From assembly GCA_009774245.1 (NCBI GenBank), contig VSNM01000003.1, positions 62,001 to 126,000 on the forward strand: a DNA stretch of 64,000 nucleotides, read 5' to 3'. Origin of the DNA: Lachnospiraceae bacterium. Its GTDB lineage: Bacteria > Bacillota > Clostridia > Lachnospirales > Lachnospiraceae. The notes under the pieces are model-generated. The model had not been told where the DNA came from and ran no database searches. It saw only the letters and a program-made list of their open reading frames with translations. Positions 34,595 to 41,800 of this stretch are shown here, piece by piece. Within the stretch, counting starts at the first letter, position 1, and every line of letters starts with the position of its first letter. A program made the translations under genes and the position numbers.

Positions 34595-35084
34595 TGTAAT
34601 AGCAGTTTAGCTCAAACGCACTGCATTCCCGCTTGTTCTCCGGCAGGCATCTCAACAAATTCTGTCTTTTTTCGGAATCGAGAAGCTCCTCGCGCAGTTC
34701 ATTTTGAATGCCGTTTACAGCGAGGAATTTTTGGATTTCTTTGATCGCGGTATCCAGTTTTCGCTTCTCAACAAGGAAATCCATATCATATCGGGTTTGC
34801 GCCTCCCACTCGCCAAGCATCTCTGAATGGTCGTCAATCCAATCTGTGATTACCAGATTGGCGCCGTTATCGGATATCATTTTCACAAGTTTTGATATTT
34901 TATGTGTGTTTGGAACGGTGACACCCACACACTCCAAAGCTCCTTTTAAAACTTTTTCTACAGCCTGCTGTAAATGATATGCAGCGTTGTTTAATATCAT
35001 TTCATCATTGTATGGATTTCTCCAAATCATCACAGCGGTCTCGTAATCCATCAATGCACTCCTGAATAAGCGAATATCACACAT
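34572..35084 (-). CDS. HEPN-domain protein
   Basis: A 170-residue helical protein. The start CDIRLFRSALMDYETAVMIW, the helix NAAYHLQQAVEKVLKGAL and the segment EAQTRYDMDFLVEK near 85-100 are typical of HEPN proteins paired with nucleotidyltransferases. The ATG at 35084 follows GAGGTGAGAAC and lies 4 bp after the stop of the nucleotidyltransferase gene. The pair is likely a toxin-antitoxin or nucleotide-modifying module. The RNase motif R-x4-6-H is not obvious, so activity is uncertain. Confidence 0.78.
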   Translation of the reverse strand: MCDIRLFRSALMDYETAVMIWRNPYNDEMILNNAAYHLQQAVEKVLKGALECVGVTVPNTHKISKLVKMISDNGANLVITDWIDDHSEMLGEWEAQTRYDMDFLVEKRKLDTAIKEIQKFLAVNGIQNELREELLDSEKRQNLLRCLPENKRECSAFELNCYYIMFRKKL

Positions 35085-35088
35085 GTTC

Positions 35089-35433
35089 TCACCTCTCAAA
35101 TAAAAGTAGTCCTGTCTGCACGATTTGCTGATATAGTTTATTGTCCGGCGGCAGATTTGTAATAATATCTGTCTCGCAGTCCAACTCAGGCAGATGCTCC
35201 AGTTTTTTTGTTAAATCCAGTTTTTCAATGTATAGGTCAATATCACTAGTGCTGCTACAGCGAAATTCCAGGGAACTGCCAAACAGTATCAGCTTGCGTA
35301 CATTTTGGTCTTTACCAAGTTCGCAGATCATTGTTTGAACCCTGCGCTGCATCAATGGGTGGACACGGTTGGCGTTAGGGAAGGAAACACCTTCCAGAAC
35401 GGGGAAATCCCACATATTTTTCATATCATTCAT
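35089..35433 (-). CDS. Minimal nucleotidyltransferase (MNT) paired with HEPN
   Basis: A 114-residue protein with the polymerase-beta-type nucleotidyltransferase motif FGSSLEFRCSSTSDIDLYI (GSS followed by DxD) at about 62-80. Single-domain members of this size pair with HEPN proteins as antitoxins, some adding AMP to the HEPN partner. The ATG at 35433 has GGAGAGTAGG upstream; a longer frame to 35493 overlaps the Nudix gene. It lies 7 bp after the Nudix stop. Confidence 0.82.
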   Translation of the reverse strand: MNDMKNMWDFPVLEGVSFPNANRVHPLMQRRVQTMICELGKDQNVRKLILFGSSLEFRCSSTSDIDLYIEKLDLTKKLEHLPELDCETDIITNLPPDNKLYQQIVQTGLLLFER

Positions 35434-35440
35434 AAGAATC

Positions 35441-35914
35441 CTACTCTCCTTTAATACCATACAGATAGCCCTTCCCATTGGCGGGATTGCCATTGTAAGG
35501 CAGTGGCGTCAAGCCCCGACTGGCGTTAAGTGCGCATTGGATCAGTTTCTTGGTCAGGTCGGGAACGTCCTCCCTTGCCAGAGCCTCCTCGATTTCAAGC
35601 CAGAGAACCTCGCTGTTTTCGTCATGGTCGGAAGTAGGCTCGCCGGAGATGTAGTCCGCCTGAAAGGCGATATACCAGTCATGGGCGTTAAAACGTATGC
35701 CGATAATATTCTTTGGTTCCACGATAATGTTCGTCTCTTCGAGATACTCCCGTTTCACGGCTTCCTGCGGCGTCTCGCCGTATTCGACATAGCCGCCCGG
35801 GACGATCAGCTTGCCCTTGCCGGAACCGTAGATGTGCCTTGCCAGCAGGACTTTGCTGTCCCTGATGACAATTCCCGTCACGGATTGACACCAGTTTGTG
35901 TTATCATTTTCCAT
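35441..35914 (-). CDS. NUDIX hydrolase
   Basis: A 157-residue hydrolase of nucleoside diphosphate-linked compounds. The Nudix box reads GGYVEYGETPQEAVKREYLEET at about residues 40-61, with all catalytic Glu residues (REYLEE) in place. AGGAGGTATTCCG precedes the ATG. The 5' end overlaps the zinc-ribbon gene by 11 bp, and it is followed by the MNT-HEPN pair, so all are in one leftward operon. The substrate is unknown. Confidence 0.9.
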   Translation of the reverse strand: MENDNTNWCQSVTGIVIRDSKVLLARHIYGSGKGKLIVPGGYVEYGETPQEAVKREYLEETNIIVEPKNIIGIRFNAHDWYIAFQADYISGEPTSDHDENSEVLWLEIEEALAREDVPDLTKKLIQCALNASRGLTPLPYNGNPANGKGYLYGIKGE

Positions 35915-36272
35915 CGGAATACCTCCTTAGCAGAATGTATTGCTTTCTCCGCTTCTCATGCTTTGCCCTTCCGTCTGTCTTGTGCTGGTAGTTGTCACAC
36001 CGCCAACGCTTTTTGAGTCCGGCATCAGTGTCGTTAAGGACATATGCATCATAGGGCGTTTCTGGGCGTATGCTGCAATAGGGGCATTGGGGATCGCCGC
36101 ATGCCTCGTCCAGCCATTCCATGCAGGACATACATGCCCACGCATCATATTGGTCGAACTGTATCAGCGCCTTTTCCCCGCAGATGGGACAGGCGCCATT
36201 CTGGGAAATGCAGCCGAGCTGCGTCCACTTTAATTTGCGCTTGCGCGCCCTCAGGTAGTTTTTTCTGTTTTT
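35904..36272 (-). CDS. Zinc-ribbon protein of unknown function
   Basis: About 122 residues with three Cys pairs: CPICGE, CMSCMEW and CPYC, spaced as in small zinc-finger proteins. Basic clusters flank them (RARKRKLKW, KHEKRRKQ), which fits nucleic acid binding. The start at 36272 has GGTGATGG upstream; an ATG at 36287 is the alternative. It overlaps the Nudix start. No family is recognised. Confidence 0.65.
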   Translation of the reverse strand, partial: KNRKNYLRARKRKLKWTQLGCISQNGACPICGEKALIQFDQYDAWACMSCMEWLDEACGDPQCPYCSIRPETPYDAYVLNDTDAGLKKRWRCDNYQHKTDGRAKHEKRRKQYILLRRYSDGK

Positions 36273-36295
36273 CATTTCCATCACCATATTTGTAA

Positions 36296-36664
36296 TTATT
36301 TTAGAGCATATATCTTTTGCTCTCCCAGACGGAGCTTCTGCGCATATGGTACGGAGCGCAGCGCCCTTATGATTCCCTGCAAATGCTGCCGGTCAATTCC
36401 CTGTGTTGGCAGCTCCATTACGATATCCCGGATTTCCTTTCTCGTGTAGAGAACTGTGAGGATTCGCTTGTCGTTATTGCGGATTGTTAACAGATAGATG
36501 TCATCTCCGTCATCCATGTAAAAGTCCATTTCCATATCCGTGAGCCAGATGGGAGGGAATACGTGAACCGGGTTAAGGCGTATATGGCCGATTACAATGT
36601 CATCGTCGCCGAAATGGCACATGCATTCACGACGGCGCTTTTCTTTCTGGCAACTATGTCTCAT
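36296..36664 (-). CDS. Hypothetical protein
   Basis: A 122-residue frame starts at an ATG preceded by AGGAGAAACC. It has a basic N-terminus (KEKRRR), then an acidic beta-rich middle (MEMDFYMDDGDDIYLLTI) and a C-terminal basic helix. No domain is recognised. It overlaps the end of the small gene upstream by 11 bp and lies shortly before the zinc-ribbon gene, so it sits in the same leftward operon. Confidence 0.5.
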   Translation of the reverse strand: MRHSCQKEKRRRECMCHFGDDDIVIGHIRLNPVHVFPPIWLTDMEMDFYMDDGDDIYLLTIRNNDKRILTVLYTRKEIRDIVMELPTQGIDRQHLQGIIRALRSVPYAQKLRLGEQKIYALK

Positions 36665-36908
36665 GGTTTCTCCTGCTGCATAAGGAAATATGCCGCTTCG
36701 CGGCTGCGGCTGGTGCGATACTCACGACAGATTTCATCTGTCGTGAGTATACTACAGTCCAGCTTTGCCAAACTGTAACATATAGTTCATTATAATGGAA
36801 AACACTTGATTTTTCAATGAGAACCGCAATGCCCAGTCTGCCTGCCAAAAAGACAGATGTCGGGCCGTCTGCCTTGCCAGTCACCAAAATCACCGTGTCA
36901 AAATCCAT
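36654..36908 (-). CDS. Small protein with a KADGPTSVFLAG motif
   Basis: An 84-residue frame with AAGGAG upstream of its ATG. Residues 9-28 read ILVTGKADGPTSVFLAGR, which resembles the glycine-rich GADGPTS loop seen in membrane decarboxylase beta subunits and in small clostridial proteins; here it is cytoplasmic-looking and short. The C-terminal half crosses the perfect palindrome at 36718-36750 and reads like non-coding sequence, so the gene may be truncated or recombined. Function unknown. Confidence 0.4.
   Translation of the reverse strand: MDFDTVILVTGKADGPTSVFLAGRLGIAVLIEKSSVFHYNELYVTVWQSWTVVYSRQMKSVVSIAPAAAAKRHISLCSRRNHET
36718..36750. repeat. Perfect 15-bp-arm palindrome
   Basis: ATACTCACGACAGAT and ATCTGTCGTGAGTAT pair without mismatch around a TTC loop. 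It lies inside the reading frame of the small gene at 36654-36908 and has no T run. It could be a protein-binding site, a recombined terminator or a small mobile palindrome. Confidence 0.7.
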
Positions 36909-36975
36909 TTCCAAACTCCTTCTTCTATTGTCCGTTGCATCTTGCTGCCATATCTACAGTTCCCATATCTGCTCT

Positions 36976-37150
36976 AAGGAACTGTCCCGAAATAACTCGC
37001 AAATAGTCCGTAGGATTTTTCTTCGAGAATGCAAGTTACTACGTAACTGGCACAAAATCAGGCGCATAGCGGGCTATGTAACTGATTTTGCTCTGGTGCT
37101 ATCGGAGAAAAAGACAAGGAATATTGCAAGTTATTTTGGGATAGTTCCTA
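36976..37150. repeat. Palindromic repeat D, uninterrupted copy
   Basis: The ends TAAGGAACTGTCCCG and GGGATAGTTCCTA are inverted, with further pairing between AAATAACTCGCAA and TTGCAAGTTATTT. Inside, GCGGGCTATGTAACTG and CAAGTTACTACGTAACTGG-type segments suggest a second hairpin. It is related to the interrupted copy at 18908-19181. It is flanked by imperfect copies of a CTATTGTCCG-containing block (about 36925 and 37162), so it may have been inserted between a duplication. Confidence 0.7.
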
Positions 37151-37179
37151 ACTCCCGCTTCTCTATTGTCCGCTGTATT

Positions 37180-38481
37180 CTACTGCCCATAAAAACTCTC
37201 AATCACACAGAAGTGTTCTTTCGTCTTTTTGTCATAGTCGATTCCCACCAGCAGAATTTCGCCAGAATACTCCCGCAACGATTCAGGATACTGCTTTTTC
37301 TTGATCTGCGCGATCGCCGTCTCCGCGCTCTGCTCCCATTTCAGCTCCACCACGATCACGGGACGGTTTGGATAATTGGACAATGGCAGATAGACGATAT
37401 CGGCAAAGCCCTTCCCGCAGGGGAACTCGCGCACTGGCTTATGATAATACCGAAACGCAGAAATTAGCGCAATCGTGATCGTGCAGGAGAGTGAATTTTC
37501 ATCATTGTACTCAATACTCGACACAAAATCGTTGTGCACGCTCTGAATCTGTCTTGCAGTTTCCTCTGCGTCGCATTCCAGTACAGCGCTTAAAATCTTC
37601 TCGGAAGCCTTCATAAAACGCGACAAATTGTCGTCCTCGTTATTGTCCATATACTGATAAAATACTTCCTGAATTTCTTTATTCGGGACATACGCCTCCC
37701 GCGTGTCCGCATCATATGCCAGATAGCCCAGATGAATCAGTGCCGTGATCACCTCACTCTTGTTTTTAAAGGTCTGCAGATCATTTTTGCCGTTCGACAC
37801 ATTGACCGGAATCCGGTTTCCCGAAAATGTCCTGATGATATCCTCGCGTAGCACGTCAAAATTTTTGCCGATCAGATCGTCAATATCCCCATAAGTGCCC
37901 GTAACCGTCCAATACTGCTGAAACCGTTTCGCCGAAATTGCCCGCACCACGGACAATGGATTGTACATCGCGATTCCGTCCAGGTTATACCCATAATACC
38001 ACGCTTTCATCTGCTCAAAATCCACACCAAATTTTTCACAGAGCGAAAAGACTTCCTCCTCCGTAAACCCGATATCCTGCGCCAGATCCATCGGGTTTGT
38101 CATTGTGTACTCCACAAAATTGTTGACAGCGGACTGTCCCTTTATCCGCACAATCGGCATGATGCCCGTGAGGTATGCCAGACGGATATACTCTTTTGCA
38201 TCGCTGCTCTTGAACAGTCCGCGCAAAAACTCAATATAATCCGACCGCTCCCTGTTGCACTCCGCAAGTTCCCGGATCGGATAATCCCACTCGTCAAAGA
38301 TCATGACAAACTGGCTGCCTGTCTCGTGATAGATTCTGGAAACAGCATTCATCAGTGTCATATCACCTAACGCAATATCAGGATATTCTTTCTGCAGCTC
38401 CCCCACAATATTTCTGTTAATAATCTGAACCGGATTCCCCTCAGCAAACCGCGCAGCCACAAACTGCGCCTGTATATCCAC
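37180..38481 (-). pseudogene. 5'-truncated AAA-ATPase-like / PDDEXK_9 gene
   Basis: 433 readable residues cover the middle and C-terminus of the AAA-ATPase-like/PDDEXK_9 family: FVMIFDEWDYPIRE (Walker B region), LTGIMPIVRIKGQSAVNNF, MKAWYYGYNL, then GFADIVYLPLS and IVVELKWEQSAETAIAQI (nuclease core with D, E and K). The N-terminal domain with the SRPRRFGKS nucleotide loop is missing; upstream of GTG 38481 a stop appears within 20 codons and then the SDR gene begins. It is therefore truncated, probably non-functional. Confidence 0.82.
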
Positions 38482-38526
38482 GAAAATCTGGAAAAACAGC
38501 GGTATCTATGCGGAAATGTCTGCAGG

Positions 38527-39327
38527 CTACGGTCTCTGTCCCATGCCGCCCTCGAGGGTGAGCGTCTCGCCTGTCATATACTTGAAATCAGGCGATGCGA
38601 GCTGTACACACACGCGTCCGATCTCAAGTTCCGCATCCCCGTAATGCCCGGCAGGCGGCATCTTGACATTCTCCTTAAATGCGTCCGGATACGCCTTCTC
38701 AAACTGCTCGAGCTGCGCCGTCCAAGCCAGCGGGCAGACGATATTGACATTAATGCCGTCCTTTGCCCACTCGGTCGCCGCCACGCGCGTCAGCCCGCGG
38801 ATTCCCTCTTTGGCAGCGGCGTAAGCACACTGTCCGAAATTGCCAAACAATCCTGCGCCGGAGGCAAAGTTGATGACAGAACCTTTTGACTTTGCCAGAT
38901 GTGGATAGCATGCCTTCATATAATAAAATGCCGCATACAGTCCCGAGTACAGCGCAAGGTTGAACTGGTCTGTGGTGTGCTCTGCAAGTGGCACGCCGGA
39001 AGCCGACGCCTGCGCGTTGTTAATCAGCACATCGATACTGCCAAACGTGTCAACTGTCTGCTTCACAACGTTGTTGACCACTTCCTCATTGTCCGCACCG
39101 GCATTGACATCTGCCTGGACAATCAGCACCTTGATGTTGTACAGCCGCTCCAGCTCCTCCTTCGCGTCCTCGAGCTTCTTCACATTTCTGCCCGTGATGA
39201 CAAGGTTTGCCCCCTCCTTCGCGTAAGCGGTAGCGATGCCGTAGCCGATCGAACCGCATCTGCCGTCACTCAAGACCGCCCTGCCTGCACCTGTGATAAT
39301 CGCTGTCTTTCCTGTTAAAAATCCCAT
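38527..39327 (-). CDS. Short-chain dehydrogenase/reductase
   Basis: A 266-residue classical SDR oxidoreductase. The cofactor loop TGAGRAVLSDGRCGSIGYG is longer than the usual TGxxxGxG, the structural NNAQA replaces NNAG, and the catalytic set is SGAG followed by YAAAKEG (Tyr-x3-Lys). GRNVKKLEDA after the second strand suggests NADP(H) preference. AAGGAGG precedes the ATG. The substrate is unknown. A truncated AAA gene follows and a group II intron remnant lies upstream. Confidence 0.9.
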   Translation of the reverse strand: MGFLTGKTAIITGAGRAVLSDGRCGSIGYGIATAYAKEGANLVITGRNVKKLEDAKEELERLYNIKVLIVQADVNAGADNEEVVNNVVKQTVDTFGSIDVLINNAQASASGVPLAEHTTDQFNLALYSGLYAAFYYMKACYPHLAKSKGSVINFASGAGLFGNFGQCAYAAAKEGIRGLTRVAATEWAKDGINVNIVCPLAWTAQLEQFEKAYPDAFKENVKMPPAGHYGDAELEIGRVCVQLASPDFKYMTGETLTLEGGMGQRP

Positions 39328-39469
39328 TTCAAAATACCTCCTTTTTCCAGAACCTCAAAAAACAATCCCACCCTGTTCCCGAGATTCCCTAACTACACAC
39401 TATTGTTACAGATATCTCTATTATATCCCATTATTTTGAAATTGGATAGTCTATATTTATTCACAGATT

Positions 39470-39770
39470 CTTAGGTCGAGCAGACATATCCCTTACGAGA
39501 TATGCCCCTCACAGAACCCTGCGTGCGGCTTTCCCGCACCGGGCTCCTTACAGAACTGATTATTAACATATGTCACATATACACATTCACATAGATTCGC
39601 GGGACTGCCAATGGATATACCTTTAGCATCTCGTTGAATCCTTCCCAGCTGTTTAGTTTTCCTCTATGATTCCCCGCATCCAGCGGCTAAGCCACCCGGA
39701 CACGTTTAAAACCTCCTCAGTTTTTTAGCATTCTCAGGTATCTCGACCTATCCCAGAAACACTATTCCGG
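39470..39770 (-). mobile_element. Group II intron remnant (domains V-VI and neighbouring RNA, no ORF)
   Basis: Read on the minus strand, GAGCCCGGTGCGGGAAAG followed by CCGCACGCAGGGTTCTG forms the short domain V hairpin with its GAAA-type tetraloop, and GTGAGGGGCATATC / GATATGTCTGCTCGAC forms a domain VI-like stem ending in the usual CTCGAC. Further upstream pieces (GAGGAGGTTTTAAAC, GGAAAACTAAACAGCTGG) have no open reading frame longer than about 40 codons. The reverse transcriptase is absent, so this is a decayed intron. The 5' limit is uncertain. Confidence 0.65.
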
Positions 39771-39871
39771 ATCATTCAACAATATTTTTACCGTCTGCAA
39801 TAATTTCCGGATGTTTCCAGCTGCTCATATTTTGATGCCCTGCGCTCAGTGCACCATCAACAGAAATCAAA

Positions 39872-40879
39872 TTACACCTTTCCGATTTTATGCAGCCATT
39901 CAATTTCATCGTGAATTGTTTCCCGGTAAGGTCGCGACGTATATCCCAATTCGCGTCTCGCCTTTGACGAGTCAAAATTGTTATTGCGCGAAAGATTATA
40001 AATTTCATATTTGGTCAAGGCCGGTGTCGTTCCCTTTATCTTTGCTGGTATTTCTAAAATTTTTGCAGCAATCATTGCAATTCGGCGCGATAAATAAATC
40101 AAAGGCTTTTTACAATTCCCCTCCTGTGCAGACAGTGCCGCAAATTCGGGATAACTTACCACCTCGTTTGCAAGGATATAACTTTCTCCGGCTTTTCCCC
40201 TCTCCGCAGCCAGAAACAGACCGTTTGCCAGGTCACGAACATCACAGAGATTAAATGTCCCGGCGACTCCAATCCGTGTTTCCCCATGCAGCTGCATCAG
40301 CATTCCCTTTGTTACAGGCCCTATTGCATAATCCCCTGGTCCAAGAATACCGCTTGGCATTACAATGCAGGCATTCAATCCTCGTTCCCGCACCGCGTCC
40401 AGCACACACTGGCTGGCAATTGCCTTGGACTGTCCATATACGCCGACAACCTTTGTCTCATCAAAACGTTCCGGTTCCGTCATTTTCTGCCCATGCGGCA
40501 GTTCAGGAATCGTTCCGGTACTTCCCACATAAACGAGTTTCTTACATTCCGGATGCTGCAGACAGCAGTCAATAATATTCATGGTACCCTTGACATTGAC
40601 ATTCATAACCAGCTCCCGGCGTTCTTCCCCCAGTGCCACCATGCTTGCACAGTGCATAACGATCGTTTCTGTCTGCGGTGGAACCTCAAAAAATTTTTCC
40701 AATGAAATTTTGTCGCAGAGGTCCCCTTCGTAACATTCAATTTCATCAGGAATATAACATTTCATTTTATCGTTCGGCAAAACCAATGCCCTGGCATTCA
40801 TCCCGCGCTCCACCATCTGACGGCAGACCTCTCCGCCAAGATAACCGGCTGCGCCAGTAATCAGATACAAAGTATTCAT
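39872..40879 (-). CDS. NAD-dependent epimerase/dehydratase-type (extended SDR) protein
   Basis: A 335-residue extended short-chain dehydrogenase. The start LYLITGAAGYLGGEVCRQM holds the NAD-binding TGxxGxxG, GDLCD is the adenine-contact aspartate, and the active site is GSTGT followed by YGQSK. It resembles dihydroflavonol reductase/cinnamoyl-CoA reductase-like enzymes, substrate unknown. The ATG at 40879 is preceded by AAGGAGGAC; the longer frame to 41011 enters the intergenic space. It diverges from the TetR gene at 41064, a common regulator-enzyme pair. Confidence 0.88.
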   Translation of the reverse strand: MNTLYLITGAAGYLGGEVCRQMVERGMNARALVLPNDKMKCYIPDEIECYEGDLCDKISLEKFFEVPPQTETIVMHCASMVALGEERRELVMNVNVKGTMNIIDCCLQHPECKKLVYVGSTGTIPELPHGQKMTEPERFDETKVVGVYGQSKAIASQCVLDAVRERGLNACIVMPSGILGPGDYAIGPVTKGMLMQLHGETRIGVAGTFNLCDVRDLANGLFLAAERGKAGESYILANEVVSYPEFAALSAQEGNCKKPLIYLSRRIAMIAAKILEIPAKIKGTTPALTKYEIYNLSRNNNFDSSKARRELGYTSRPYRETIHDEIEWLHKIGKV

Positions 40880-41063
40880 CCGTTTAGTCCTCCTTTTTAA
40901 AGATGCACAATTAATGCACAAATGATAAATATAGTACATATGTTGATTTTTTCTGATATCTGCATTATACTGGAAATCACAGCGGCAAATCAAGAAACAA
41001 TCTTGCAACATCCGCTAGATAAAAGACAGATTATCCCAGACTGTTGAAGAAAGGAACAAAGAC

Positions 41064-41624
41064 ATGAAAACTGATGCCCGCGTGCGATATACGCGCAAAA
41101 TTATCCAGGAGACTTTTCTGGATCTATTGAAGGACAAGCCCATATCGAAAATCACAGTAAAAGAAATCTGCGACAAGGCAGAGATTAACCGCGGAACTTT
41201 TTATAAGCATTATCAGGACTGTTACGATCTATTGGAAAAAATTGAGGCAGAAGGTATCCAGGAATTTGAAAAAATGCTGGCCGCCATTGAGGCTACCGGT
41301 GCTCATGCCGCAGTGATTGCAATACTGAACACGCTGCGCAGCAAAAGCCAGCTAATCCAATCAATAATTACTCCCATGAGTGAACAACAATTTATCCAAA
41401 AGTTATCGGAGTGTTGTTTACTCTATATAGGACAATGGCTTGGCTCAACGCCGGAAAGCGGATGCCCCGCCGCGAAACAGAACGCCGGTTTTACGTTTCT
41501 GACTGGTGGATGCAGCAGCGTCATTCAATGGTGGCTGCAAAACGGAATGCAGGAACCTCCAGAGGAGATTGCGGATTACATCATTACATTTTCCAGGCAG
41601 ATAACAAACGGCTTGTCAAACTGA
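41064..41624 (+). CDS. TetR/AcrR-family transcriptional regulator
   Basis: A 186-residue repressor-type protein. The N-terminal helix-turn-helix is ITVKEICDKAEINRGTFYKHYQDCYDLL, the clearest TetR signature, in residues 29-56. The C-terminal ligand domain is helical and ends GLSN. It is divergent from the extended SDR gene with 184 bp between starts and probably regulates it. A hairpin overlaps its stop codon. Confidence 0.92.
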   Translation: MKTDARVRYTRKIIQETFLDLLKDKPISKITVKEICDKAEINRGTFYKHYQDCYDLLEKIEAEGIQEFEKMLAAIEATGAHAAVIAILNTLRSKSQLIQSIITPMSEQQFIQKLSECCLLYIGQWLGSTPESGCPAAKQNAGFTFLTGGCSSVIQWWLQNGMQEPPEEIADYIITFSRQITNGLSN

Positions 41625-41630
41625 CAAGCC
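41610..41630. terminator. Hairpin overlapping the TetR stop codon
   Basis: GGCTTGTCA and TGACAAGCC are perfect 9-bp arms around AAC; the TGA stop is in the right arm. It ends the TetR transcript and would also terminate leftward read-through from the glycoside operon. Confidence 0.6.
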
Positions 41631-41654
41631 TCCATGTTATCTGTTTGCTGCTCA

Positions 41655-41790
41655 TACGCCAGAGTACGCCGCAAAGCCGCCGCCTTGTCATGGAGCGCCC
41701 AGACAAGCCCTGTCACCCTGGAATCTGCTTAATCTGCTCCTGCGTGATGCTGTCGTTGCCCTCACCATACCAGCGAAAAGTCATCTGCAT
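41655..41790 (-). pseudogene. uxuA: Remnant of a mannonate dehydratase gene (uxuA N-terminus)
   Basis: Directly after the GH78 stop codon, the minus strand reads MQMTFRWYGEGNDSIT and QEQIKQIPG and stops; the next frame continues VTGLVWALHDKAA. Joined, these match the very start of mannonate dehydratase (RWYG..ND....Q...PGVTG.VWALHD). The rest of the roughly 350-residue gene is missing and there is one frameshift. It suggests the locus once ended with a hexuronate gene. Confidence 0.7.
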
Positions 41791-41800
41791 GAAAAAAACA

